NCBI GenBank assembly: GCA_000634415.1
Contig: JFNH01000004.1
Span: 1-64,000, forward strand
DNA length: 64,000 nt
Reading direction: 5' to 3'
DNA from: Prochlorococcus sp. scB245a_519A13
GTDB taxonomy: Bacteria > Cyanobacteriota > Cyanobacteriia > PCC-6307 > Cyanobiaceae
Positions 17,258-27,687 of the stretch are shown in pieces (position 1 is the stretch's first letter; each line of letters begins with the position of its first letter). Position numbers and translations under genes: made by a program. The notes beneath the pieces are model-generated. The model made no database searches and was not told where the DNA came from. It saw only the letters and a program-made list of their open reading frames with translations.

Positions 17258-19033
17258 CTAATAGTGATTAGCAACTTTTCTGTGATGAACTGCTGTCTTA
17301 CATGATAAGTCAGAAACATTGCCATTTTCAACAACTCCGTAAATTATCCAATGGTCTGGAGTCTCTAGTCTGGAACTAACTTTGCAATCTAAAAAGGCGA
17401 GTGAATCTGAGAGAACTGGTCCACCTTCCGCGATGTTGCTAATTACATCTACATCTGCAAATCTATCAGCTCCAGGAGCAAATCTTTTTAAAAAATGTCT
17501 GAACATTTTTTGATAGTTATCTTCTCTCAGAATATTCACAACAAAACCTTTCCCAACTTGCATATATGATTCAATAGCTCTATCTTTTGCTACTGCAACT
17601 GTAATACCTGGTGGAGAAAAGCTTGCTTGACTAACCCAGCTTGCGACCATTGCACTTTGTCTAAATGTAGAACCTTCGCCTTGGCTTGCTGTAACTACAT
17701 ATAATCCTCCACTTAATCTCCCTAACGCTTTATCTAAATTTGAATCAAGGCTCTTCATAGAGGCAATATTCTTCTTTTTATTGATCAATTGACCCAAGTC
17801 AGTTCCAGCTTCTTCGAATTGTTGGTAAACAATGGGATCTGGAATATTTTTAACTCTTAAGGGAGAGAAAGCTTCTTTTTGACCAAGTTCCCTTAATTTA
17901 TTTGCTAAGGAATCTATAGGTTCATCATTTCCGCCAAATGCATCATAAACTGCAGTAAATTGTTTTGGTTTTAGTGCTGCAAATAAAGTACCGAGAGATT
18001 CTTTTAATTCATTATCTGAGTCTACTGGCCATGTGGGAATGACTACTGCTTTTGATTCGGAAATTAAACTTGTTAATTCTTGCGGGTCAGAAGATCTTAA
18101 ATCAATTAACTGAACCTGAGCATCTGCTTTGCTTATTCCATGAGATATCGCTTGACTTAGTCGATCACAATAACCATAGTCGCTTATGTAGCATACTGAC
18201 ACGAAATCATTGCCTTTACTTTTATTACTACTCCATTCAAGATATTTTCCTTTCCAAAAATTGACCTGATTATGGAGCAAAGGCCCATGACCAACAGCTA
18301 TTGTTTTTAATTCAGGTAGTTTATCTATCCTTTTAATTGCCTGCATAACGCTTCTAGCGTTTGGACCCATAAGGCAATCGTAATAAAAACGGAAATCATC
18401 GTATATTTCTTTTTGATCTGTGTCAAAAAATTCGTCAGAACAGTAATGGAGTCCAAATGCATCGCATGTATAGAGAACATTTGTGCTGTGATCATATGAA
18501 AATATGGTATCTGGCCAATGTAAATTTGGTGCACTTATAAATTCAATATTATGTTCTAAACCACTATTAGGATTAGTTCCGATATTTAAAAACTCTCCAC
18601 TCTTAACCTCTAGACGTTTAAAGGGAATATGTATTTGGTCTTCAATAAATTTAAGTGCTAATTTTGATCCAACTACTGTGATATTTTGGTTTAATTCTAA
18701 AAGTTTACCTATTAAACCAGAATGATCAGGTTCTGTATGGCTAGTAATTAGATAATCAACTTCTTGCGGATTTACCTTTTTCAGTAATTCTTCAAACCAT
18801 AATTCTTCGAACTTTGCGTGACTAGTATCAATAATTGCTAGTTTCTCGCCTCTAATAATAAAACTATTGTAAGTAGTTCCATTTCTTAAACCAAATTCAA
18901 TATCAAATCTACTGCGATCCCAATCCAAAGATCTTATGGCACAAGAATCATCAGCAAAGTTTTGAGATTGAACCGTCAACTTGTTATTAGTTTGTGCCAA
19001 TTTAGAATTACTTGTCTGGGCAGAGGCTATCAT
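17258..19033 (-). CDS. flv3: Flavodiiron protein, Flv3-like, canonical diiron site
   Basis: The 591-residue protein keeps the diiron ligands: H99, E101, D103 and H104 in TSHTEPDHSG, then PNLHWPDT, TCDAFG and VGHGPLLH. A flavodoxin domain and a C-terminal NAD(P)H:flavin reductase domain follow (MVASWVSQASFSPPGITVAV). Cyanobacterial flavodiiron proteins take electrons from the photosynthetic chain and reduce oxygen to water without reactive by-products, protecting photosystem I in fluctuating light. It is first in the minus-strand operon with the Flv1-like gene; the divergent alaS start is 119 bp away. Confidence 0.9.
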   Translation of the reverse strand: MIASAQTSNSKLAQTNNKLTVQSQNFADDSCAIRSLDWDRSRFDIEFGLRNGTTYNSFIIRGEKLAIIDTSHAKFEELWFEELLKKVNPQEVDYLITSHTEPDHSGLIGKLLELNQNITVVGSKLALKFIEDQIHIPFKRLEVKSGEFLNIGTNPNSGLEHNIEFISAPNLHWPDTIFSYDHSTNVLYTCDAFGLHYCSDEFFDTDQKEIYDDFRFYYDCLMGPNARSVMQAIKRIDKLPELKTIAVGHGPLLHNQVNFWKGKYLEWSSNKSKGNDFVSVCYISDYGYCDRLSQAISHGISKADAQVQLIDLRSSDPQELTSLISESKAVVIPTWPVDSDNELKESLGTLFAALKPKQFTAVYDAFGGNDEPIDSLANKLRELGQKEAFSPLRVKNIPDPIVYQQFEEAGTDLGQLINKKKNIASMKSLDSNLDKALGRLSGGLYVVTASQGEGSTFRQSAMVASWVSQASFSPPGITVAVAKDRAIESYMQVGKGFVVNILREDNYQKMFRHFLKRFAPGADRFADVDVISNIAEGGPVLSDSLAFLDCKVSSRLETPDHWIIYGVVENGNVSDLSCKTAVHHRKVANHY

Positions 19034-19152
19034 AGAACAATTAGCTTTATAAATTAACTTTAGTTATATAGAATATAAATTCGCGTGATTATTTTTGCGA
19101 AATAACCGAAATTACGCTTTTCTTTAATTTTTAATCTTCTTATTTTGGATAA

Positions 19153-21814
19153 ATGACATCTCAACTAATTAAAAAAATAGTTACTGGAGATGAGATAAGA
19201 AATGCTTTTTTAAAATTTTATAGTGAAAAATTACATAAAATCATTCCAAGTGCATCTTTGATTCCAGATGACCCTACGGTTATGCTCACAATTGCTGGAA
19301 TGCTACCTTTTAAACCAGTTTTTTTAGGTTTAAAAGAAAGACCATCAAAAAGGGCTACATCTAGCCAAAAGTGCATCAGAACAAACGATATAGAAAACGT
19401 TGGAGTTACAGCTAGACACCACACTTTTTTTGAAATGCTTGGTAATTTCTCTTTTGGAGATTATTTTAAAAGAGAGGCTATTCAATGGGCTTGGGAATTA
19501 GTTACTAATATTTATCAACTTTCTGTTGAAAATATAATTGTGAGTGTTTTTCACGAAGACGAAGAGTCTGCAAAAATTTGGAGAGATGAAATTGGTATTC
19601 ATCCAGATAGGATAGTCAAACTAGGTGAGGAAGATAATTTTTGGTCATCTGGCAAAACAGGTCCATGTGGACCTTGTTCAGAACTTTATTATGATTTTCA
19701 TCCTGAAAAGGGTCTGCAGAATATTGATTTAGAAGATGGAGATCGTTTTATTGAATTTTATAATCTTGTTTTTATGCAATATAATCGTGATCCTAATGGA
19801 AAATTGACAGATTTAAAATTTAAAAATATTGATACAGGAATGGGTCTTGAAAGGATGGCCCAAATACTACAAAAAAAAGCAAAATAATTATGAGACAGAT
19901 TTGATTTTTCCTATTATTCAAAAAATTTGTGAGATTGCAAATATTGATTATTTTTCTTCAGATGATAAAAACAAAATTTCTTTAAAAATCATTGGTGATC
20001 ATACAAGAGCTGTTATTCATTTAATTTCTGATGGAGTATCAGCAAGTAATCTCGGTAGGGGATATATATTAAGAAGGCTTATTAGAAGAATGGTCAGACA
20101 TGGCAGATTATTAGGTATAACAAATGAATTTTTACCTCATATTGCTACTGTCGGAATTAACTTAATGCAAAATAATTATCCTGATTTAAAAAATAATAAT
20201 GATTTAATTTTGAATGAGATAAAAATTGAAGAAATAAGATTTAGGGAAACTCTTGAAAGAGGAGAGAAATTGCTAGATGAGTTAATTTCTTCAGGGCAGA
20301 AATTAATTTCTGGTTTTAAAGCTTTTGAACTTTATGATACTTATGGATTTCCTCTAGAACTTACTGTAGAAATTGCTGAAGAACATAGTATCAGTGTAGA
20401 TGTAAAGGGTTTTGAAGAAGAAATGAATGTACAAAAAGAGAGAGCTAAAGCTGCTTCAAGTAATATTGATTTGACATTAGAGGGATCATTAGAGCGAGAA
20501 ATAGATGTTTTTAACAAAACTGTTTTTAATGGTTATGAGTCACTCCTTTCGGAAGCTGAAGTAAAGGGTATATTCTTGGATTCAACATTAGTTAAGGAAG
20601 CAAGTGAAGGTCAGAAAGTTTTAATTGTTCTTGATCAGACAACTTTTTATGGAGAATCTGGCGGGCAAGTTGGTGATATTGGAACGATATTTTCAAACGA
20701 TGTTGAGGTCTTGGTTGATAATGTCATGCGAAAGAAAAATGTTTTTTTACATTATGGAACGATCAAAAAAGGAAAATTAACTATTGGACAAAAAGTTAAG
20801 ACTAATGTTAGCTCTTCTAATAGAGCTAAGGCTGCTGCAAATCATACAGCTACTCATTTATTACAATCTGCACTTAAATCAGTTATTAATGAAAGTGTTG
20901 GACAAAAAGGTTCATTAGTAGCCTTTAATAAATTACGATTTGATTTTAATTCTTCTAATCCTATTTCTAAAGATCAAATTTCAAAGATTGAGACTTTAGT
21001 TAACTCTTGGATTATGGAAAATCATGCCCTAGAAATAAAAAATATGTCTAAGAGTGAGGCTCTTGAAAAGGGCGCAGTCGCCATGTTTGGAGAAAAATAT
21101 GATGATGTAGTGCGCGTTGTTAATGTACCAGGAGTTTCAATGGAACTTTGTGGTGGCACACATGTAAAAACTACATCCGAATTAGGTTCTTTCAAAATAA
21201 TTAGTGAGGAAGGAATCTCAGCTGGAGTCAGAAGAATCGAAGCATTATCAGGCCAATCAGCATTAGACTATTTCAGTGATAGAAATGCATTAGTAAACCA
21301 ACTAAGTGATTTGTTAAAAGCAAATCCTAATCAACTTTTTGAAAGGGTTAATAATTTGCAAGCAGAGCTTATTAATAAGAATAAAGAGATACAAAAAATG
21401 AAAGATGAAATTGCATATTTTAAATACTCTTCTATAAAATCATCCGCAGAAATAGTAAATTCTTTTTCAATTTTAGTAAATCAGATTGATGGCTTAGATG
21501 GAAATTCTTTGCAATCTGCAGCACTTAATTTAACTTCTCATTTGGGAAATAAAGCAATAGTGATTCTTGGGGGAATACCAAATCCAGAAAATAGAAAGTT
21601 GTTATTTGTAGTTTCTTTAGGTGATGAAGCAGTAAAAATAGGATTGCATGCAGGTAAATTAATTAATGAGATTGCAAGAATTTGTTCGGGAGGTGGAGGA
21701 GGAAAGCCTAACTTTGCTCAAGCAGGTGCTAAAGATATTGATAAGTTAAGTGATGCTTTAGATTATGCTAAAAATTATTTGCAAAAAACATTAGCTAGTC
21801 ATTCTGATAAATAA
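19153..21814 (+). CDS. alaS: Alanyl-tRNA synthetase AlaS, interrupted by an apparent +1 frameshift
   Basis: Two overlapping frames together make one AlaRS of about 885 residues. The first (19153-19887) holds the class II catalytic core and ends in [14 protein letters not shown]; the second continues with [14 protein letters not shown] and carries the editing domain ([11 protein letters not shown] zinc ligands, later CGGTHVKTT) and C-Ala domain. The break lies in a run of eight A residues at 19871-19878; seven would restore the reading frame as [11 protein letters not shown]. Since AlaS is essential, the extra A is most likely a sequencing error or is bypassed by slippage on the A-run. The 3' end overlaps the convergent speA by 16 bp. 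Confidence 0.9.
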
Positions 21815-23745
21815 CTACTTTTTCTGAGACTAATTTCGATTTGATCCATTAATTTCCTTGCTTCTTCAATAGTTAATTTTTTTTGATCAATTGCTGATTC
21901 AGTATTAATTCTTATAGATTCAACTAAAGAAGCTGAACTGTAATCTAATAATTGTAAAATTTCAGATTTACTGTCCTCTTTAATAATATTTCTGACCTTA
22001 TATGAATTATCTTGATTTATGTCTATATGAACAACGTTGGTACTGCCAAATAAATTGTGTAAGTTTCCTAATGCTTCTTGATAGGCTCCAGTCATAAAAA
22101 TTCCAATTAGGTAATCTTTATCTTCTTCTGGCTTATGCAAATTTAGTAGTGATTTAATTTTTCCATTATCAATAAAATTATTTAGTTTCCCATCTGAATC
22201 ACAAGTTAAATCTGCAAAGTTGCCTTTGCAGAACGGCTCCTCTAAGTGCCTATGTATTGGTACTATTGGAAAAATCTGATTTATTGCCCAGCTATCAGGA
22301 ATAGATTTAAATATAGATAAATTTGCATAATAAGTTGATGCAAGAGTTTCTGTAATTTCAGATAAATCAGGGTGATTGATTTCATCATTATTCAGGTTAT
22401 TAGAAATTTCTTTTGCGCAAGCCCAAGTAAGTTCTTCGGCATAAGCTCTTTCTGCCAAACTTAAAAATCCTAATCTAAAAGCGACTAAGCAATCTTCTTT
22501 AAACTTTTTTGCATCATTCCATAGTTCAATTATTTGAGATAAATTTATTTTTTTATTTTTAAGTTTTTTTAATTCATAGAAAGTATCAAGTAAATTTGAA
22601 ATTATTAATTGTTGATTTTTTTTATCAAAAATTTGTAGTTTGGAACTGACATGGCTTGTTCCTAAGACATTAAAAATCAAAACTGAACAATGACTAATTA
22701 TTGCTCTTCCACTTTCTGAGATTATTGTTGGATGCTTGATATTATTTAATTCACATGAATCTTTAATAGTTGCAATTACATCGTTAGCATAATTTTGAAG
22801 AGAATAATTAGTAGAGGTGTTGGAGGAGGTTTTAGTTCCATCAAAATCTATTCCTAATCCTCCCCCAACGTCGATATATTGCATTGGGGCTCCTAGTTTG
22901 CATAGTTCAACATATATTTGACTCGCTTCTTGTAATGCGTCTTTGATCACAGCAATATCACTTATTTGACTGCCTATATGAAAATGGAGCAATTTCATTT
23001 CGTTGATAAGATTTGCTTCTTTTAGTTCTTTTATTGTCAACATAATTTCTGGGATTGATAATCCAAATTTGGAATTATCCCCAATAGATTTACTCCACCT
23101 ACCACTACTTTTACTTGATAACTTTGCTCTAATTCCTATCAATGGAGTTGCGTTAAGTTCTTTAACTGCTTGAATAATTCTTTTTACTTCATCTCGTTGT
23201 TCAACAACTATTATTGGATTTTTGCCGAGTTTTCTGGCCAAAGTAGCAATCTCAATATATTTCTTATCTTTATATCCGTTGCATATTAATAATGAATTTT
23301 GGTTTTCAAGAAGTGCAAGGCCAATTAATAGTTCTGATTTACTTCCTACTTCTAAACCAAAATTCCATTGGCTACCAAACTCTATTATCTTTTCTAGGAC
23401 ATTTTTCTGTTGATTACATTTGACAGGAAAAACGCCTTGATAAATGTTCTTATATTTATAGGTTTTTATTGCTTTTAAGAAAGAGTTATGTAATGCATTT
23501 AAGCGATCTTTTAAGATATCATTAAATCTTATGATTAATGGAGGATTTATTTCTCTACTCTTAAGTTCTTTGACAAGCTTAAAAAGATCAATCTTATTTT
23601 CAGATTTTATATCTTTAGTTACTGATATATTTCCTTTGGAATTTATAGAAAAATACTTATCTCCCCATTTGTCTATGTTATAAGTCGAAATACTATCTTC
23701 AATCGTCCAAATATTCTTTAATTTTTTCGGCTCAAAATTGGTCAA
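21799..23745 (-). CDS. speA: Biosynthetic arginine decarboxylase SpeA
   Basis: The 648-residue, full-length PLP enzyme converts arginine to agmatine, the first step of polyamine synthesis. The PLP lysine is in [10 protein letters not shown] near residue 105, the glycine-rich phosphate loop is [11 protein letters not shown], and the catalytic cysteine segment is LTCDSDGK. These are hallmarks of the large fold III decarboxylases in bacteria and plants. Its stop overlaps that of alaS by 16 bp in convergent orientation, which is common in this compact genome. Confidence 0.95.
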   Translation of the reverse strand: MTNFEPKKLKNIWTIEDSISTYNIDKWGDKYFSINSKGNISVTKDIKSENKIDLFKLVKELKSREINPPLIIRFNDILKDRLNALHNSFLKAIKTYKYKNIYQGVFPVKCNQQKNVLEKIIEFGSQWNFGLEVGSKSELLIGLALLENQNSLLICNGYKDKKYIEIATLARKLGKNPIIVVEQRDEVKRIIQAVKELNATPLIGIRAKLSSKSSGRWSKSIGDNSKFGLSIPEIMLTIKELKEANLINEMKLLHFHIGSQISDIAVIKDALQEASQIYVELCKLGAPMQYIDVGGGLGIDFDGTKTSSNTSTNYSLQNYANDVIATIKDSCELNNIKHPTIISESGRAIISHCSVLIFNVLGTSHVSSKLQIFDKKNQQLIISNLLDTFYELKKLKNKKINLSQIIELWNDAKKFKEDCLVAFRLGFLSLAERAYAEELTWACAKEISNNLNNDEINHPDLSEITETLASTYYANLSIFKSIPDSWAINQIFPIVPIHRHLEEPFCKGNFADLTCDSDGKLNNFIDNGKIKSLLNLHKPEEDKDYLIGIFMTGAYQEALGNLHNLFGSTNVVHIDINQDNSYKVRNIIKEDSKSEILQLLDYSSASLVESIRINTESAIDQKKLTIEEARKLMDQIEISLRKSSYLSE

Positions 23746-23867
23746 TTTATTTCTTAGTGATTAATAAATGTTTTTGAAAAGGACTCAAAACAATATCTTT
23801 TATTTTAATGATTACTTGCCAAGTTACCACCTAAAAGTTGAATATACATAGAGTGATTATTAACTAA

Positions 23868-24326
23868 ATGACCAAAGAGAGAACCTTTATTGCAATTAAA
23901 CCGGATGGAGTTCAAAGAGGATATGTTTCTGAGATTATTGGCAGGTTTGAAAAAAAAGGATTTAAATTGGTTGGATTAAAGCAATTAATTCCTTCAAAAG
24001 AACTTGCTCAAAATCATTATGGAGTACATAGAGAAAGACCTTTTTTTGGTGATTTAGTAGACTTTATTTCAAGTGGTCCTGTTGTAGCAATGGTGTGGGC
24101 AGGCGAAGGAGTTATCTTGAGTGCTAGAAAACTAATAGGTGCAACAAAACCTCTGGAAGCAGAGCCCGGAACAATTAGAGGTGATTTAGCTATTGATATT
24201 GGGAGGAATATCATTCATGGTTCTGATGGAGAAGATACAGCAAAATTTGAAATTGATCTATGGTTTAACGAAGAGGAATTATGTGAGTGGGAAACTTCTG
24301 ATTCGAAATGGCGATCTGAAAATTAA
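23868..24326 (+). CDS. ndk: Nucleoside diphosphate kinase
   Basis: A 152-residue protein with the complete NDK signature: [15 protein letters not shown] at the N-terminus, and the phosphohistidine in RNIIHGSDG at about residue 117. It transfers the terminal phosphate of ATP to other (deoxy)nucleoside diphosphates. Its 5' neighbour speA is divergent (122 bp between starts), and its stop is 3 bp from that of the convergent thiO-like gene. Confidence 0.97.
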   Translation: MTKERTFIAIKPDGVQRGYVSEIIGRFEKKGFKLVGLKQLIPSKELAQNHYGVHRERPFFGDLVDFISSGPVVAMVWAGEGVILSARKLIGATKPLEAEPGTIRGDLAIDIGRNIIHGSDGEDTAKFEIDLWFNEEELCEWETSDSKWRSEN

Positions 24327-24329
24327 AAT

Positions 24330-25439
24330 TTAAATTGCAAATCTATCTAAACTAAATTTTTCTAAAAAGCTTTTTTCTATTTCTTTGAGATTTTTATTTT
24401 GAACTATTTTCAAAAGAAGATCACTTGTTATTGCAGAAAATAAAACTCCATTTCTGTAATGTCCTGTAGCTATAAAAAGATTTTCAATTTTTGATTTTCC
24501 AATTATTGGTTTTAGATCTGGTGTGCAAGGTCTAAATCCCCACCAATGTTCCATTTGTGGCCAATTAATAGCTTCTGGCAATAAGGAGCGAATGCCTTCT
24601 TGCAGTTGTTTTATTCCACTAGGAGTATTACCCTGATTAAATTTTGAATCTTTTTCAACTGTCGCTCCAACTATAATGAGTCCATCATCACGGGGAACTA
24701 GATAAGTTTTTGGACCAAAAATAACTCTTTTCAAAAAATTTGTTGGACCTTGTATCGATAGCATTTGTCCCTTTACAGGAAAGACTGGAATCTTATTAAA
24801 AATTTTTTTACTCCAAGCACCGCTGCATATGATTGCTTTTTCGCAGTTAATTTTTTTTATTTCCCCAGTGGCAGATAAAACTGTTGCACCTGTAATTTTG
24901 TTTTTTTCGAATGTCAAATCATCTACTTCTGATCCCTCTTGAAATTCGACTCCATGCAATGAGCATGCTCTCTCAAGAGCACGCATAAGTCTTCTTCGGT
25001 TGTCTATTTGACCATCTTGTTCAAAAAGTAAACCATGTTTCCAAGTAGAATTCATGCCATTAATTTCTATTTGGAGATCTTTGTGATTTAAATATTTTCC
25101 ATATTCATAAGTGGGAAATTCTTCAAGATCTTCTTTGTTTTTAAAAGGAACTACTATTCCACATTTTTTTAAACCGCATTTAATATTGCTATCTTGTTCA
25201 ATACTTTTTATCCACTTTGGAATTAGATTTTGACTTTCTTGGCCAAATTTTAGTAATTCATCTTCGAGCCCTTCGGCGTGAGTAGCTAACATTCCTGCAG
25301 CAACAAATCCAGCTGATTCATTTCTGTTTTTGCTTAAAACTAAAACTTTGAAGTTATTTCTAGAAAATTCATAAGCAATAGATAAACCTAAAAGTCCACC
25401 GCCAATGATTAATATTGAATTTTTGGTTTCTTGTGCCAT
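24330..25439 (-). CDS. thiO: FAD-dependent glycine/D-amino acid oxidase (ThiO-like)
   Basis: The 369-residue protein opens with the Rossmann FAD-binding motif IIGGGLLGLSIAYEF and belongs to the DAAO superfamily. VKGQMLSIQGP and HWWGFRPCTPDLKPIIG, then ATGHYRNGVLFSAIT near the C-terminus, match glycine oxidase ThiO. That enzyme makes dehydroglycine for the thiazole ring of thiamine. Another DAAO-type oxidase is possible, because no thiamine genes are adjacent. The gene is divergent from gatB. Confidence 0.8.
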   Translation of the reverse strand: MAQETKNSILIIGGGLLGLSIAYEFSRNNFKVLVLSKNRNESAGFVAAGMLATHAEGLEDELLKFGQESQNLIPKWIKSIEQDSNIKCGLKKCGIVVPFKNKEDLEEFPTYEYGKYLNHKDLQIEINGMNSTWKHGLLFEQDGQIDNRRRLMRALERACSLHGVEFQEGSEVDDLTFEKNKITGATVLSATGEIKKINCEKAIICSGAWSKKIFNKIPVFPVKGQMLSIQGPTNFLKRVIFGPKTYLVPRDDGLIIVGATVEKDSKFNQGNTPSGIKQLQEGIRSLLPEAINWPQMEHWWGFRPCTPDLKPIIGKSKIENLFIATGHYRNGVLFSAITSDLLLKIVQNKNLKEIEKSFLEKFSLDRFAI

Positions 25440-25518
25440 TTAAAAATTAATATTTTTATTTGTGTTTTGGTCCTCTTTTCCTTTATATCCAATAATATTA
25501 ATAAAGAGACTTTTAATA

Positions 25519-26991
25519 ATGAACAATTTGGAATCTTGGGAAGCTGTGATTGGTTTGGAAACTCATGTACAGCTTAATACGAAAAGTAAAATATTTACAT
25601 CTGCGTCAACAGCTTTTGGTGATGAACCTAATACGCATATAGATCCTGTAGTTTGTGGGTTACCAGGAACTCTTCCAGTTTTAAATGAGACTGTTCTTGA
25701 GTATGCTGTAAAAACTTCGTTAGCATTAAATTTAAACGTTGCAGAACATTGTAAATTTGATAGAAAACAATATTTTTATCCTGATCTGCCTAAAAATTAT
25801 CAAATTTCACAATTTGATGAGCCACTAGCTGAAAATGGCTGGTTAGAAGTTGAAATAATTGAAAAGGACAAAGAACCTTATATCAAAAAAATTGGTATAG
25901 AAAGACTACATATGGAAGAAGACGCTGGAAAACTAGTCCATTCAGGAAGTGATAGATTAGCTGGCTCTAAGTATTCTTTAGTTGATTACAATCGTGCCGG
26001 AATAGCACTTTGTGAGATTGTCAGTAAACCAGATATTAGATCAGGTAAAGAGGCATCTGAATATGCTTCAGAGATTAGAAGAACAGTTAGATATCTAGGG
26101 GTATCAGACGGAAATATGCAAGAGGGTTCATTACGCTGTGATGTCAATATTTCAGTTAGAAAAGGACCAAATGCTCCTTTTGGTACCAAAGTGGAAATAA
26201 AAAATATGAATTCATTTTCTGCTATTCAAAAGGCTTGTGATTATGAAATAGCCAGACAAATAGAAGTTTATGAAAATGGAGGAAAAATTTTCCAAGAAAC
26301 AAGGTTATGGGACGAAGCTAAGCAATTAACGAAAAGTATGAGATTAAAAGAAGGTAGCAGTGACTATAGATATTTTCCTGATCCTGATTTAGGTCCAATT
26401 GAAATAACAAAAGCCCAACAAGAAATATGGTTTAAAGAACTACCAGAATTACCATCAAAGAAAAGAAATAAATACGTAAGTCAATTTGGATTGTCTGCAT
26501 ATGATGCAAGGGTAATTTCTGATGAAATAAGCATGGCAAACTTTTTTGAAGAAACAGTAGCAAATGGTGCTGAGGCCAAACTAGCTTCAAATTGGGTAAC
26601 AAGTGATATTGTGGGCTATTTAAAATCAAACAAACTAACTTTTAGTGAATTAAAGCTTAGTCCTGAAAATCTTGCTGAAATGATTAACATGATTTCAAAA
26701 AATATAATTAGTGGAAAAATTGCAAAAGAAATTTTACCTGAACTTATTCAAAAAAATATTTCTCCAAAAAAATTAGTTGAAGAAAAAGGGTTGGCCATGA
26801 TATCTGATCCTTCAAGCATTTTACCAATAATTAATGAACTTATAAATGAACATCCAAATGAAGTTCAAGCATTTAAAAATGGCAAAACTAAGTTACTTGG
26901 TTTTTTTGTTGGTCAACTTATGAAAAGAACAAAAGGTAAAGCTGACCCTAAACTTGCAAATAAACTTCTAATGGAAAAATTAAATAGCTAA
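25519..26991 (+). CDS. gatB: Aspartyl/glutamyl-tRNA(Asn/Gln) amidotransferase subunit B
   Basis: A 490-residue GatB from the ATG at 25519. The open frame extends to 25462, but those 19 residues are not typical of GatB, whose proteins begin with WEAVIGLETHVQL. The protein has the kinase domain (FDRKQYFYPDLPKNYQISQ, HMEEDAGKL, YNRAGIALCEIVS) and a C-terminal YqeY-like tail domain. GatB activates the misacylated Glu- or Asp-tRNA for amidation by GatA. Its stop is 3 bp from that of convergent coaE. Confidence 0.96.
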   Translation: MNNLESWEAVIGLETHVQLNTKSKIFTSASTAFGDEPNTHIDPVVCGLPGTLPVLNETVLEYAVKTSLALNLNVAEHCKFDRKQYFYPDLPKNYQISQFDEPLAENGWLEVEIIEKDKEPYIKKIGIERLHMEEDAGKLVHSGSDRLAGSKYSLVDYNRAGIALCEIVSKPDIRSGKEASEYASEIRRTVRYLGVSDGNMQEGSLRCDVNISVRKGPNAPFGTKVEIKNMNSFSAIQKACDYEIARQIEVYENGGKIFQETRLWDEAKQLTKSMRLKEGSSDYRYFPDPDLGPIEITKAQQEIWFKELPELPSKKRNKYVSQFGLSAYDARVISDEISMANFFEETVANGAEAKLASNWVTSDIVGYLKSNKLTFSELKLSPENLAEMINMISKNIISGKIAKEILPELIQKNISPKKLVEEKGLAMISDPSSILPIINELINEHPNEVQAFKNGKTKLLGFFVGQLMKRTKGKADPKLANKLLMEKLNS

Positions 26992-26994
26992 AGC

Positions 26995-27612
26995 CTAAAG
27001 AAGCTCTTTTATCGTATTTATCCATTTATTTTGAGCATCCGAATTATCTAAAATAATATCTGATAATTTTCTTTTTTCTTCAAAACTTAATTGAAAATTT
27101 ATCAATTCATATGCTTCTTTTTCGCTAATTTTATCTCTAGTGATAAGTCTGTTTTTTTGAAGTTCTTTAGGACATTTAACTAACCATATTTCAGTACAGA
27201 TATCTTCAAATTTGGCTTCAAACAATAATGGAATAACCAATACTATAGTTTGATTATTTCGGTATTGACTGCATTCTTTTATCATTCTTTCTTTAATTAA
27301 AGGGTGAAGTAGTTTTTCAATCCATTCCTTGCTTGCTGAATGTTTAAAAATAATGTTCCTTAAAAGTTTTCTGTTTATTTTCCTTTCTGAATTGCTTTTA
27401 TTATCAATAATTTTATTTCCAAAATAATCTAGAATTTTCTTATATCCATATGTGTTTGGTTTGATTAATTCTCTTGAAAAATCATCTGCATCTAATATTG
27501 GTATGTTTTTATGTTTTTTAATGTAATTAGTTATGGTTGTCTTCCCACTTGCAATACCTCCTGTTAAACCAATCCTTCTTTGGTTGTTTTTTAATTTTTG
27601 AAGAATATCCAT
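26995..27612 (-). CDS. coaE: Dephospho-CoA kinase CoaE
   Basis: The 205-residue kinase carries the P-loop in GLTGGIASGKTTI (about residues 17-29) and the family segments ILDADDFSREL, HPLIKERM and VIPLLFEAKFED. It phosphorylates dephospho-CoA in the last step of coenzyme A synthesis. It is divergent from argJ with 75 bp between starts. Confidence 0.95.
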   Translation of the reverse strand: MDILQKLKNNQRRIGLTGGIASGKTTITNYIKKHKNIPILDADDFSRELIKPNTYGYKKILDYFGNKIIDNKSNSERKINRKLLRNIIFKHSASKEWIEKLLHPLIKERMIKECSQYRNNQTIVLVIPLLFEAKFEDICTEIWLVKCPKELQKNRLITRDKISEKEAYELINFQLSFEEKRKLSDIILDNSDAQNKWINTIKELL

Positions 27613-27687
27613 ATAATTAATAATAATCTAATTATTTAGTTTCTTTAGTATTAAAGAGTAGTTAGTATGGAATAAATACCAAAAAGT

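Noticed and set aside
19153-19887. Short open frame as a separate truncated AlaS gene
   Set aside because: Its end continues exactly in the next frame at an A8 run, and the two parts together make one complete AlaRS, so I treat them as a single gene.
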